In this document: positions 1 to 7,959 of the stretch, one piece after another | Layout: every line of letters begins with the position of its first letter | Position numbering within the stretch: position 1 is the stretch's first letter | Source of the DNA: Actinomycetes bacterium | GTDB taxonomy: Bacteria > Actinomycetota > Acidimicrobiia > Acidimicrobiales > Palsa-688 | DNA length: 38,938 nt | Direction: 5' to 3' | Assembly: GCA_021788115.1 (NCBI GenBank) | Contig: JAJYLA010000020.1 | Coordinates: forward strand, 1 to 38,938 | Notes under the pieces: model-generated | What the model saw: only the letters and a program-made list of their open reading frames with translations | Told to the model about the DNA's origin: nothing | Database searches by the model: none | Program-made: the position numbers and the translations under genes

Positions 1-250
1 ATCTCGCGGTACTCAGGCTGCGATCCGTGCCGGACTCTGCCGTTGACCAGGACAAGCTCCATCTGGATGGTCACTCCAGAAGAGCCACACCCATTTCATT
101 TCGGAGAGCGCGCATTCCGCGCTGCCAGTCGACTGGTCCAGGGTGCGATGGCGTGGACGCCCGTGGTCGTGTTCTGACTGTCGGCGTAGCGCTTAAGAGG
201 GAGGGCGATCTGGATGGCGATTTTGTTCTCGGGGTTACGCTGGTGGACCG

Positions 251-856
251 ATGGAAGTGATCGGGTTGCGGGTCATCACGGAGGCATTCGCCCACGCGGT
301 CGAGGTGGTAGATGCTCGGCGGCCGCGGGCCGTCAGTAGCCGTACGGGGGCGTCGTATCAACCTGGGATCGGTCCTCACCCCGAGTCGCAGGCGGTGCGT
401 CTGGTGACCACAGAGATGGCAGCCGACCAGACGTTCATCGGTCAGCTAGACGTTCCATACCCCGGCGGGGGCAGACAGCGCTGCGACTGGTGTCTCGGCG
501 CCCCACCCGAGTGGTCGTGGGCGATCGAGGTCAAGATGCTGCGACTCATGGGGGACAACAACAAGCTCAACGACAACATGCTGATGCACATCTTGTCGCC
601 CTACCCTGCGCACCGCAGCGCGCTCACCGATTGCGCCAAGCTCGCCGCCAGCGGCCTCGGACGTCAGCGTGCCGTGATGATCTACGCCTTCGAGTACCCC
701 GATTGGCCCGTCGCACCCGCTGTTGAGGCCTTCGAGCTGCTCGCTGCTCGCCTAGTGGCACTCGGGCCTCGCCATGCTGCCCCTTTCCAGCATCTGATCC
801 ATCCGGTCCACCGGCATGGGTACGTCTTCGGGTGGGAAGTGGGCGGCCCACGATGA
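251..856 (+). CDS. Putative PD-(D/E)XK nuclease-like protein, coupled to the SBD-HNH nuclease
   Basis: This 201-residue protein belongs to no family I recognise with certainty. An acidic residue at D79 followed by E93-V94-K95 on a hydrophobic strand (WAIEVKML) resembles the D...(D/E)XK metal site of PD-(D/E)XK nucleases. No transmembrane segment or signal peptide is seen. The ATG at 251 is the only usable start, because an in-frame TAA lies at 194 with no ATG or GTG between. Its stop overlaps the ATG of the next gene (ATGA at 853-856), so the two are almost certainly co-transcribed and translationally coupled. Since the partner looks like a restriction enzyme for phosphorothioated DNA, I infer that this protein is a nuclease subunit or accessory factor of the same system. 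The nuclease call rests on one short motif. Confidence 0.6.
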   Translation: MEVIGLRVITEAFAHAVEVVDARRPRAVSSRTGASYQPGIGPHPESQAVRLVTTEMAADQTFIGQLDVPYPGGGRQRCDWCLGAPPEWSWAIEVKMLRLMGDNNKLNDNMLMHILSPYPAHRSALTDCAKLAASGLGRQRAVMIYAFEYPDWPVAPAVEAFELLAARLVALGPRHAAPFQHLIHPVHRHGYVFGWEVGGPR

Positions 857-1773
857 CCAGCCAGACCTGGGTTCAGCGGGTGACGACGCTGAATCAGTGG
901 CGACGAGGCGGCGAGCGGGCTCCGCACAAACCCCTACTGTTGTTGTACGCGCTGGGGCGGCTCCAACAGACCGGCTCCTCCTCCATGAGCTTCGCCGACG
1001 CTGAGGCGAACCTGCGCCGACTCCTCGAGGAGTTCGGCCCTCCCCGGACCACCAGCCCCGGATACCCCTTTCACCACCTGACAACAGACGGCCTCTGGAT
1101 GGTGCGCACCCCGTCGGGACCAGGAAGCCCCGGCCCGAATCTCGGTCGACTTCGTGCTGGTGCCACCGGCGAGTTGGCGAGAGACTTCGCCCAAGCCGTG
1201 GAGCGCGACCCGCGCCTGTTCGCATTCGTGGTCCGGGCCATCTTGGACACCAACTTCCCGTCGACCCTCCATGAGGACATCTTGGACGCGACCGGTATCT
1301 CCCTCGGAACCGCCGAGTTGAGCGAGGCTCCCGTGCTGGCGACGATGCCGAGGCGGCGCGACCCGGCCTTTCGGGAACGGGTGCTTGTGGCCTACGAATA
1401 CCGCTGCGCTGTCTGCGGCTATGACGGCCAACTGCAAAGGGAGGCGGTCGGACTGGACGCCGCCCACATCCGTTGGTGGGCAGCCGACGGGCCCGACGAG
1501 ATAGCCAACGCCATCGCCGCCTGCTCGTTCCATCACAAGCTGCTCGACCGCGGTGCGATCGGGCTCACGGTGGATCACAAACTGACCGTGTCCAGCCATT
1601 TCCTTGGCCGGAGCGCCATGGCGGAGACTCTCGTACTGTCCGTCATTGAACGCCCGCTCTTGGCTCCTCAGCTCGGACAGCCTCTGCCCCATGACCAACA
1701 CATCGCCTGGCACGCGGCGCAGGTGTTCCGGGCGCCCGCCCGGCTCGCTCCGGGCGCGCCCGGTGCCCCCTGA
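853..1773 (+). CDS. Phosphorothioated-DNA-binding HNH restriction endonuclease (ScoMcrA-like)
   Basis: This 306-residue protein probably cuts DNA carrying phosphorothioate backbone modification (type IV restriction). Residues 1 to about 150 resemble the sulfur-binding domain: an RGGERAPHKPLLLLYALGR segment, then LLEEFGPPR, a YPF block and a DGLW block. The C-terminal HNH domain has a C185-x2-C188 knuckle, H205 in AAHI, N219 and the H227-H228 pair in FHHKLLDRG. This is the order of a complete beta-beta-alpha-metal site. The ATG at 853 is chosen for its ATGA overlap with the upstream stop; an in-frame ATG at 832 would lie inside the upstream gene. No dnd or ssp modification genes are in the window, which fits an enzyme that attacks foreign modified DNA. 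Family identity is from motif recognition; specificity is unknown. Confidence 0.8.
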   Translation: MTSQTWVQRVTTLNQWRRGGERAPHKPLLLLYALGRLQQTGSSSMSFADAEANLRRLLEEFGPPRTTSPGYPFHHLTTDGLWMVRTPSGPGSPGPNLGRLRAGATGELARDFAQAVERDPRLFAFVVRAILDTNFPSTLHEDILDATGISLGTAELSEAPVLATMPRRRDPAFRERVLVAYEYRCAVCGYDGQLQREAVGLDAAHIRWWAADGPDEIANAIAACSFHHKLLDRGAIGLTVDHKLTVSSHFLGRSAMAETLVLSVIERPLLAPQLGQPLPHDQHIAWHAAQVFRAPARLAPGAPGAP

Positions 1774-1951
1774 CTATCAACTCCGAGGATCGTCGCTGGG
1801 CAAGGCCGCGCCGGACAGAGTACAGCCCGAGGTGCCTGGTTGCATCCGCCGGGCTGACTCCGATGCCGGACTCTCGGTCGCTCATTCTGCTCAGATCAGA
1901 CGGCGCTGGTGAGCCGGTGGCTGGACGGCCAAGGTTTGGGGCGCCGCCGAC

Positions 1952-2984
1952 TTGAATAGGTCTGTCGCGGCCAGGTTCTCGGCACAGTTCCTGGCGGCGC
2001 GGGGCCGGCCGTTGGGGTCCTTGGCGTTGCGGCCGCTATCGGACTGGCTGGACGACCAGGGTGTGCTCGGGACCGATCCTCTGGCGGCGAGGGGACCGCT
2101 CGATGCGCTGATGGACGACCACCGGCAGTGGATGGTGCGGAGCGGTCCCTGTCGGCACGGACGGTCGGCGGCTACGAGGAGACGGCCAGGCGCCTGTTGG
2201 CGGCCAGGGCCGAGCAGTCGAGCGGTTCGGGCGCCGAGGGGCTGACCGCGGGGGCGGTGACGGCGTTCCTGCTGGGCAAGGCGCGTCGGGGTTTGGCTGC
2301 GGGCTCGCTGCAGGGCCGGGTGGCCGAGCTTCGATCTCTGTTGCGGTTCTTGCACCAGCGAGGCTTCGTCGGCCCGGGGCTGGCCGAGGCGGTGCCGCCG
2401 GTGCCGGGATGGAAGGCCACCGGGGTGCCACCGCGGATGGCGGCCAGGGACGTGAGGGCACTGTTGGACAGTTGTGACCGGTCGGGTGCGACGGGCAGGC
2501 GGAACTTGGCCATGTTGATGCTCATGGCCCGTCTGGGGCTGAGGGCGGCCGAGGTGGCCGGCCTAATGTTGGAAGACATCGACCGGCGGTCAGGGGAACT
2601 GGTCGTGCACGGCAAGGGTGGCCCGATCGACCGGATGCCGCCCCCGGCAGACGTGGGAGACTCCCTGGTCGCCTACTTGGCTGACGGGCGTCGCCGGCTT
2701 GGGTGGCGCAACGTGTTCGTCGCCTCGCTGGCCCCTATACGCCGCTAGGTTCCACCACGGTGAGCGAGATGGTACGCCGCAACTGCGAACGAGCCGGGCT
2801 GGGCCCTCTTCGGGCGCACCGGCTGCGCCACGCACTGGCCACCGATCTGCTCGATCGAGGAGTGCGTCCGCCCGAGATAGCCCAGGTCCCCCGACAGCGG
2901 GACCTGGCCACCACAGCTGTCTATGCCAAGGTCGACCGCGCCGCTCTTCGGGAGCTGGCCCTGCCTTGGCCGGTGGCCGGGTGA
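1952..2984 (+). pseudogene. Tyrosine recombinase/integrase, disrupted by two frameshifts
   Basis: Three consecutive frames together give one phage-type tyrosine recombinase. The first, up to about 2135, ends in an SAM-like N-terminal piece (DDHRQWMVR). The second (about 2128-2748) carries RSLSARTVGGYEETARRLL, the catalytic Arg in RLGLRAAEVAGL and the GKGG lysine turn. The third (about 2740-2984) carries the HRLRH box and the Tyr of TTAVYAKVD. The frames change near 2130 and near 2740. The usual LGH motif before TTxxY reads PRQ here, so the second catalytic histidine is Gln. With the frameshifts, this indicates an inactive relic. It lies directly downstream of the nuclease pair and probably marks a decayed mobile element. 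Confidence 0.8.
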
Positions 2985-3113
2985 GCCCGCTCGAGCAGGG
3001 TGTGCTGATCCGTTACCGCGACGGGGCGCGGCCGGCCGTTGACTCCGAGGACCACCGGGCGCCGGCTCGCCTCCGGCGCCGTCCCCGCGCCCCGGTCGCG
3101 AACCGCTTCGGCA

Positions 3114-4127
3114 TCACCGGGCGCCATCGCCCGAGGTCCCCTCGAGGAGGGCGGCGCCGTTGCCGCCGAGGATTCCCTCGACGGTCTGCGCCGGCAACCC
3201 GGACTCCCTCAGATCGCGCACGAACGTCGCCAGGGCGTCGGCGGTGCGGATCTCCTGCGGGTAGTCGCTCCCGAAGACGATCCGCCCGGCGGGGATCTCG
3301 GTCAGCGCGGCGCGGACGGCCTTCACGCTGCCGAACACGCCACCCGTGTCGAAGTAGAGATTTCGCTCGAAGTACTCGTCGAACGGTCTGGCGGCGACGC
3401 GGGTGTGGGCGGACTCCCCGCGCAGGCCCATGTGCTCCTTGTCCTGGTAGCCGCGGATCCGGTGAACGACGGCCGCTATCCCTCCTCCCAGGTGCGACAT
3501 CACGACCCTGAGGTCCGGGACGCGGTCGAAGACGCCGCCGGCGATCAGCCGGTACGTCGCGAGCACGAGCTCGTGCTCGCGACCGACGCAGCGGTACAGG
3601 TCGTAGCGGTCGTAGTACGCCTCGAGTCCCCTCGGCACGGCCAGGGACGGGTGCACGAAGACGAACAGCCCGAGCCGGGCGATCTCTTCGAAGACGGGCA
3701 GCTGGAGCGGATCGTCGAGCGGGCACGAGGCGAAGCTGGTCGGGAAGGCGACACCCGGAAAGCCGTACTCCCGGGCGCACCGTCGCAGCTCGTCCACCCA
3801 GCGCCCGTCGGTGGGATCCACGTGGGCCAGCGGCCGGAAGCGGCCCGCGTGGGCCCCGGCGACCTTGGCCAGATCGGCGTTGATGTGCTCGCACACCTCC
3901 TGGGGGGCGCCCATGCCCGCTCCGCTGGAGAGGACGGCGACGTCGACGCCGGCGGCATCCATGCACTCCAGGTGGCGCTCCAGCCGGAAAAGCCCCTCGT
4001 GCTGGGTGTAGCTCGGGATGCCGCCGGCGTACACGACGGCGGGGGCGCCGCTCGCGTCGAGCTGCGGACGGACGATGTCCTCGGGGGTGTAGTGAACGTG
4101 GAAGTCGAGCACCCTCGTCACGTTCAC
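3114..4127 (-). CDS. Amidohydrolase family 2 protein (ACMSD/gamma-resorcylate decarboxylase-like)
   Basis: This is a 337-residue TIM-barrel metal enzyme of the amidohydrolase-2 group, whose members hydrolyse or decarboxylate cyclic acids. Visible metal-site motifs are HVH near residue 9, FVHPS, VMSHLGGG and the final Asp in FGSDYPQ, so the site looks complete. The GTG start at 4127 overlaps the stop of the upstream binding-protein gene as GTGA, and the HVH motif follows at once; the open frame extends further upstream but overlaps that gene. It is the last gene of the leftward operon, after the ABC importer, so it probably acts on the imported compound or an early intermediate. Hydrolase and decarboxylase roles cannot be separated from sequence alone. 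Confidence 0.85.
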   Translation of the reverse strand: MNVTRVLDFHVHYTPEDIVRPQLDASGAPAVVYAGGIPSYTQHEGLFRLERHLECMDAAGVDVAVLSSGAGMGAPQEVCEHINADLAKVAGAHAGRFRPLAHVDPTDGRWVDELRRCAREYGFPGVAFPTSFASCPLDDPLQLPVFEEIARLGLFVFVHPSLAVPRGLEAYYDRYDLYRCVGREHELVLATYRLIAGGVFDRVPDLRVVMSHLGGGIAAVVHRIRGYQDKEHMGLRGESAHTRVAARPFDEYFERNLYFDTGGVFGSVKAVRAALTEIPAGRIVFGSDYPQEIRTADALATFVRDLRESGLPAQTVEGILGGNGAALLEGTSGDGAR

Positions 4128-5140
4128 GAGCCCAGGTGGGCGACCAGGGAGTTGAGGTCGACCGGCTTCGACAGGAGGCCGAAGCGGAGGGCGGCCGTCT
4201 CCCACACCTTCAGGTCGGCGACGCTCAGCTCGGTGGTGACGTCCGGCAGGTTGATCACCTTGGCGAGCTGGGCGGAGATCTGCGTGTACTTCGGCAGGAT
4301 CTGGCGCAGATAGTCGGGGTGGGCGGCGAGGTAGGAGCCGGCGTCGTTGAGGGCGGTCACGAAGCCCTTCGCCGCCTGCTCGTGCGAGCTGAGCCAGCTC
4401 GAGCTGACCAGCCAGCAGCTGTACAGAGGCGTCGGCGCGATCGCCTGGTAGGGCCGCGGATCGAGGAGCTTCGCCCCGGCGTTCAGGCTGATGGTCGTGA
4501 AAGGCTCATCGGTGATCGCCGCGACCACGTCGCCCTTCTGGATCTCTGCCGGCATGTCCGGGAAGTTGACCGCCACGAAGTGCACCGACGACGGGTCCCC
4601 GCCGTGCTTCTGCATCCACGCCTCGGCCACGAGCTGGTTGATGTTCTGCAGGGTGTTGACGGCGATGCTCTTGCCGTCGAGGTCCTTCGCCGAGTTGATC
4701 TCGCCGGCGTACTTCGGCGACACGAGGAGTGAGAGGTTGTGCCCGGTGGCCGGCTTCTTCAGCGTGCCGGCGAGGCACTTGACGCCGAAGTTGTGCTCGC
4801 CGGCCTGGAGCACCGACACGAGGTTCGAGAAGCCGACGTTCATCGCGCCGGACTCGAGCGCGGGGATCAGAGTGGCCCCGCCGGCGATGGTGGCCGACGT
4901 GACCGACAGGTGCTCTTGCGCGAAGAAGCCCTGCGCCTCGGCCGTGAAATACTCCCCCGTGTCGGCTATGGGGATGAGCCCGACGGTCAGGTGCTCCGTC
5001 GTCGCCGTGGTCGCCGCCGTGCCGGCCGGCGTCGACGGCTGCGATCGCGTCTTGGTGGAGGCGCTCCCGCACGCCGCGAGCGACGCGAGCGCGGCGGCCG
5101 CCGCGAGGATGCCGATGGATCGGTGGAATCGTGACATCAT
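4124..5140 (-). CDS. ABC transporter substrate-binding lipoprotein, NMT1/SsuA/TauA-like
   Basis: This is a 338-residue periplasmic-type binding protein. It has a lipoprotein signal: a basic start, an Ala/Leu-rich core and the lipobox LAAC with Cys24. The mature part begins with a Ser/Thr-rich linker and then TVGLIPIADTGEYFTAEAQG, typical of the NMT1/THI5-like family that binds sulfonates, pyrimidine precursors, aromatic acids and related small molecules. The start ATG at 5140 follows GGGAG at good spacing. It lies after the ATPase gene with a 64-nt gap and overlaps the amidohydrolase start by GTGA. I infer that it captures the substrate of the IclR-controlled pathway. The ligand cannot be assigned from sequence. 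Confidence 0.9.
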   Translation of the reverse strand: MMSRFHRSIGILAAAAALASLAACGSASTKTRSQPSTPAGTAATTATTEHLTVGLIPIADTGEYFTAEAQGFFAQEHLSVTSATIAGGATLIPALESGAMNVGFSNLVSVLQAGEHNFGVKCLAGTLKKPATGHNLSLLVSPKYAGEINSAKDLDGKSIAVNTLQNINQLVAEAWMQKHGGDPSSVHFVAVNFPDMPAEIQKGDVVAAITDEPFTTISLNAGAKLLDPRPYQAIAPTPLYSCWLVSSSWLSSHEQAAKGFVTALNDAGSYLAAHPDYLRQILPKYTQISAQLAKVINLPDVTTELSVADLKVWETAALRFGLLSKPVDLNSLVAHLGS

Positions 5141-5204
5141 TCTTCTCCCGTGTTTGAAGGACAGTTCCCGTGTCGTGCCGGAGCCGGCTTGTTCCGTCGG
5201 GGTC

Positions 5205-5984
5205 TCATGAGGCTTGCTCTCCCCCTTCGATCAGCCTGAAGGCCCGCTCGCGAAGCTGCTGGAAGAGCGGGAGCGCCTTCGTGGTGAGGAGGTCGCGCGG
5301 TCGCGGAAGGGTGACCGTGATCTCCTCCTTCAGGGACGCGGGCCTCCCGGAGAGCACGAAGAGGCGGTCGGCCAGGAAGACGGCCTCCTCGATGTCGTGG
5401 GTGACGAACACGACGGAGAACCGCGATTCGGTCCAGATGTCGAGGAGCATGACTTCGAGATGGATCCGGGTGATCGCGTCCACCGAGGCGAAGGGCTCGT
5501 CCATGATGACGAGACGGGCCTGGTGCGCCAGGGCCCGGGCGATCGCCGTGCGCTGCTGCATCCCCCCGGACACCTGCCAGGGGTATTGATGGGCGGAGTC
5601 GGCGAGACCCACCCGGGCCAGGGCGTCGCGGGCCCGCTGCGCCGCCGTGGCCCGGTCCAGGCCCCGCAGCGCGAAGCGCACGTTCCGCTCCAGGCTCAGC
5701 CAGGGGAAGAGGCTCTTGTTGTACTCCTGGAAGACCACGCCGACGTCGTCGGGGACGTCGTGGACCACGCGGCCGTCGACCAGGACCTCGCCGCGGTCGG
5801 GCCGGAGCAGCCCGCTGAAGGTCCGGAGCAGCGTCGTCTTCCCGCAGCCCGAGGGGCCCAGGATGACCGCGAACTCTCCCGGCTGCACGCGGAGCGACAG
5901 GTCCTGTATGACCGTCGTCGACTCCGGGGCCGACGGGAAGCTCTTGGACAGGTGGCGGCACTCGAGCGTGGCTCCCTCAAACAC
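5205..5984 (-). CDS. ABC transporter ATP-binding protein, SsuB/TauB-like
   Basis: This is a 259-residue ATPase with all ABC motifs: Walker A GPSGCGKTT, Q-loop VVFQEYNKSLFPW, signature VSGGMQQR, Walker B LVIMDEPFA, D-loop and the switch His in VTHD. This subfamily energises SsuC/TauC-type importers. I place the start at the GTG at 5984, which has GGAGGA about six bases upstream; a TTG at 5999 in the same frame would put that site inside the gene. The start overlaps the end of the upstream permease gene by 8 nt. It belongs to the leftward operon of permease A, permease B, ATPase, binding protein and amidohydrolase. Confidence 0.93.
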   Translation of the reverse strand: MFEGATLECRHLSKSFPSAPESTTVIQDLSLRVQPGEFAVILGPSGCGKTTLLRTFSGLLRPDRGEVLVDGRVVHDVPDDVGVVFQEYNKSLFPWLSLERNVRFALRGLDRATAAQRARDALARVGLADSAHQYPWQVSGGMQQRTAIARALAHQARLVIMDEPFASVDAITRIHLEVMLLDIWTESRFSVVFVTHDIEEAVFLADRLFVLSGRPASLKEEITVTLPRPRDLLTTKALPLFQQLRERAFRLIEGGEQAS

Positions 5985-6765
5985 GGGTTCCTCCGGCAAA
6001 GTCGCTGTTCCACGCCAGCACCCGCTGCTCCACGGCCAGGAATGCGGCGTCGAAGAACCATCCCAGGACGCCCAGCAGCAGCACCCCGCCGTACGTGGCC
6101 GGGACGTCGAACGTCTGCTGGGAGGTGAGGACCAGGTACCCGATGCCGGTGCTCGACGCCAGCATTTCGGCCAGCACCATCATGATGATCGCGGTGCTGA
6201 GCGCGATGCGCAGGCCCGCCATGATCATCGGCAGGCTCGCCGGCAGGACGATCGATCTCACCATCACGTGCCGGGCGACGTGGAACACCCGGGCCGTCTC
6301 GATGTACACGGGCTCGACCTGGCGGGCGCCGTCTGTGGTGTTGAGCAGCACCGGCCAGAAGGCACCGAAGACGATGACACTGATGATGAGCTTCCCCGAG
6401 ATACCGATGATCAGCATCGCCACCGGGATGATGAGTGGCGGTGGGACGGCCCGCATGAACTCGATGACGGGCCTCACCCAGGGGTCGAGGGCCCGGAAGG
6501 TCCCGACGAAGAGGCCGATGACGACGCCGAGCGCGGCGGCGATGGCGAACCCCGCCAGGACCCGGTAGAGGGAGGGGAGCACATCGACGCCGAGCTGCGC
6601 GCTCGAGAGGATCTTCCCGAGAGCGTGGAGGGCGCTGGTGAACGTCGCCACCGAGTGGCTGTGGCGAACCTCCGCGGCCACCTGCCAGCCGGCGAGGGCG
6701 ACGACGAGCGCCACCCACCCGAGCAGCCGCTCACCGATGCGGGCGGACAGGGCGTGGGCCTTCAC
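5977..6765 (-). CDS. ABC transporter permease B, SsuC/TauC-like
   Basis: This is a 262-residue integral membrane protein of the BPD_transp_1 fold with about six hydrophobic segments. The cytoplasmic EAA-type loop is seen in YIETARVFHVARHVMVRSIV followed by LPASLP. The GTG start at 6765 overlaps the upstream permease stop as GTGA. The reading frame is open far upstream, but that part lies inside permease A in another frame and is not credible coding. Two different permeases in one operon suggest a heterodimeric membrane channel served by the single ATPase and binding protein. Confidence 0.9.
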   Translation of the reverse strand: MKAHALSARIGERLLGWVALVVALAGWQVAAEVRHSHSVATFTSALHALGKILSSAQLGVDVLPSLYRVLAGFAIAAALGVVIGLFVGTFRALDPWVRPVIEFMRAVPPPLIIPVAMLIIGISGKLIISVIVFGAFWPVLLNTTDGARQVEPVYIETARVFHVARHVMVRSIVLPASLPMIMAGLRIALSTAIIMMVLAEMLASSTGIGYLVLTSQQTFDVPATYGGVLLLGVLGWFFDAAFLAVEQRVLAWNSDFAGGTRV

Positions 6766-7730
6766 AGCCCGCGGCTCCTGTTGGCTGCGCTCCAGAACAG
6801 CACCCGCCGCTCCAGGCCGACCGCAGCGGAGTTGATGAGGTAACCGAGCAGCCCGCCGAGCAGGACGACGGCGTAGGCATCTCCGTACCGCGCGGACAGG
6901 CGGGCGTTGAGGATGAAGCCTCCGAGGCCGCCGGCCCCCGTGATGAGCTCTGCGGAGACCGCGACGACCAGGGCGATCGCCGCCGCCACCCGGATGCCGG
7001 TCGCGACCGCAGGCAGGCTCGCCGGCAGGGTGATGCGCAGGAGCACCTGCCGCCGGGAGAGGCCGATGACCCGGCCGGTGTCGCGGTACAGCTCGGGGAC
7101 CTCGCGCACGCCGTAGGCGGTGTTGATCAGGATGGGCCACACGCTCGCGAAGACGACGAGGATGAGGGTCATCTTCAATCCGAGCCCGGCGGCCAGGATG
7201 GCGACGGGTATGAGCGCCACCGAGGGCACCGGGCGGAGGAACCGAACGAGAACCCGCGCCGCGGCGGCCGCCCAGCGCCACGTCCCGATCAGCGCCCCGA
7301 CCGCGAGGCCGACCGCCAGGGCCATCGCGAGGCCGAAGAACCAGGCGGTCAGGGTCGTCCCGAGGGGGCCCAGCAGGGAGCCGTTCGCGAGGCCGCGCGC
7401 GGCGGCGGAGACGATCGTGGGGAACGACGGCGCGAACCGGGGCGGCAGGACGGCGGTGGCCCGGAGGAGCTCCCACACCCCCACCGCGGCCGCCACGCCC
7501 GCGAGGCCCTTGGCGAGCGCGACGGCGCGCTCGCGCCAGGAGCGGCGGTCGCCCCGGGAACCCCCGCGGATGCCCGGCGATCCCCCGTTCGGCGCGCCCT
7601 GCCCCTCGGTCGGGCCGGGGAGGGTCGCCGCCGGGCGGCGGTCCGGCCGGGAGGGCGTCCCCCAGGGGCGCGCCCTGATGACGGCTGCCACGCCGCCCGC
7701 ACCGATCCTCTGGGTCCCACCCTGTGACAT
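6762..7730 (-). CDS. ABC transporter permease A, SsuC/TauC-like, with a long Gly/Pro/Arg-rich N-terminus
   Basis: This 322-residue protein is the first gene of the leftward operon. The membrane core begins near residue 70 and includes LRFLRP-type loops and an EAA loop (ELYRDTGRVIGLSRRQ followed by LPASLPAV). The start ATG at 7730 has a GGGGGAGAG site; an in-frame ATG at 7802 lies upstream of the deduced transcription start and is rejected. Residues 5-65 are low-complexity, rich in Gly, Pro and Arg, and unusual for this family; they would be cytoplasmic. The gene follows a near-consensus promoter and an IclR-type operator. Confidence 0.88.
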   Translation of the reverse strand: MSQGGTQRIGAGGVAAVIRARPWGTPSRPDRRPAATLPGPTEGQGAPNGGSPGIRGGSRGDRRSWRERAVALAKGLAGVAAAVGVWELLRATAVLPPRFAPSFPTIVSAAARGLANGSLLGPLGTTLTAWFFGLAMALAVGLAVGALIGTWRWAAAAARVLVRFLRPVPSVALIPVAILAAGLGLKMTLILVVFASVWPILINTAYGVREVPELYRDTGRVIGLSRRQVLLRITLPASLPAVATGIRVAAAIALVVAVSAELITGAGGLGGFILNARLSARYGDAYAVVLLGGLLGYLINSAAVGLERRVLFWSAANRSRGL

Positions 7731-7754
7731 GGCACTCTCCCCCGAGAGAGGTGT

Positions 7755-7773
7755 TGTCCTGAGATACAGGACT
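7755..7773. promoter_or_regulatory. Putative IclR operator O1 (leftward operon)
   Basis: Inverted repeat TGTCCTG-AGATA-CAGGACT, with six of seven bases paired. It lies 18 nt downstream of the -10 box of the leftward promoter, in the early transcribed region. The same repeat occurs before the rightward operon at the same distance and, in weaker form, on the iclR start codon. I infer that it binds the regulator encoded at 7950-8753 and blocks transcription. Confidence 0.75.
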
Positions 7774-7791
7774 GTCATCCTTAGGAATGGG

Positions 7792-7821
7792 ACTATAAGC
7801 ACGGATCGGCCCTCCTGTCAA
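7792..7821 (-). promoter_or_regulatory. Promoter of the ABC importer/amidohydrolase operon
   Basis: On the minus strand, TTGACA (plus-strand 7816-7821) and TATAGT (7792-7797) are separated by 18 nt, a strong sigma-70-like promoter. Transcription would start near 7785 and read through operator O1 into permease A. Confidence 0.75.
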
Positions 7822-7843
7822 GGCGCGAGCGGGCGGGGAGCCG
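7817..7843. repeat. 27-bp direct repeat, copy 1
   Basis: A 27-bp segment here is repeated exactly at 7879-7905 (period 62 bp). This copy contains most of the -35 box of the leftward promoter. The second copy preserves a TTGACC -35-like hexamer on the minus strand, so the repeat may have duplicated the promoter region. Confidence 0.7.
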
Positions 7844-7878
7844 CCGTCGAGGCCATCCCCTGGGGGCGCGCATGGCCG

Positions 7879-7905
7879 GTCAAGGCGCGAGCGGGCGGGG
7901 AGCCG
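7879..7905. repeat. 27-bp direct repeat, copy 2
   Basis: Exact second copy of 7817-7843, located between the leftward promoter and the iclR start. It may be a duplicated promoter fragment; no separate function is visible. Confidence 0.7.
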
Positions 7906-7936
7906 TCCCCACGCCCGAACGATCCCGGTCTGCCGG

Positions 7937-7942
7937 TAATCT
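7937..7942 (+). promoter_or_regulatory. -10 box of iclR, leaderless arrangement
   Basis: TAATCT lies 7 nt before the iclR ATG at 7950, the spacing of a leaderless actinobacterial mRNA. No ribosome-binding site is present. The -35 region has no clear consensus. Confidence 0.6.
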
Positions 7943-7959
7943 GTCCCGCATGTCAGGAC
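7943..7959. promoter_or_regulatory. Putative IclR operator O3 on the iclR start codon
   Basis: The 17-bp core runs from GTCC to GGAC and matches the core of O2 (8828-8844) at 14 of 17 positions. It covers the ATG of iclR and the presumed transcription start, which suggests autoregulation. The left arm is weaker than in O1 and O2. Confidence 0.55.

Noticed and set aside
1-250. Possible gene at the window start
   Set aside because: The short overlapping frames on both strands lack coding character, and an in-frame stop precedes the first real gene.
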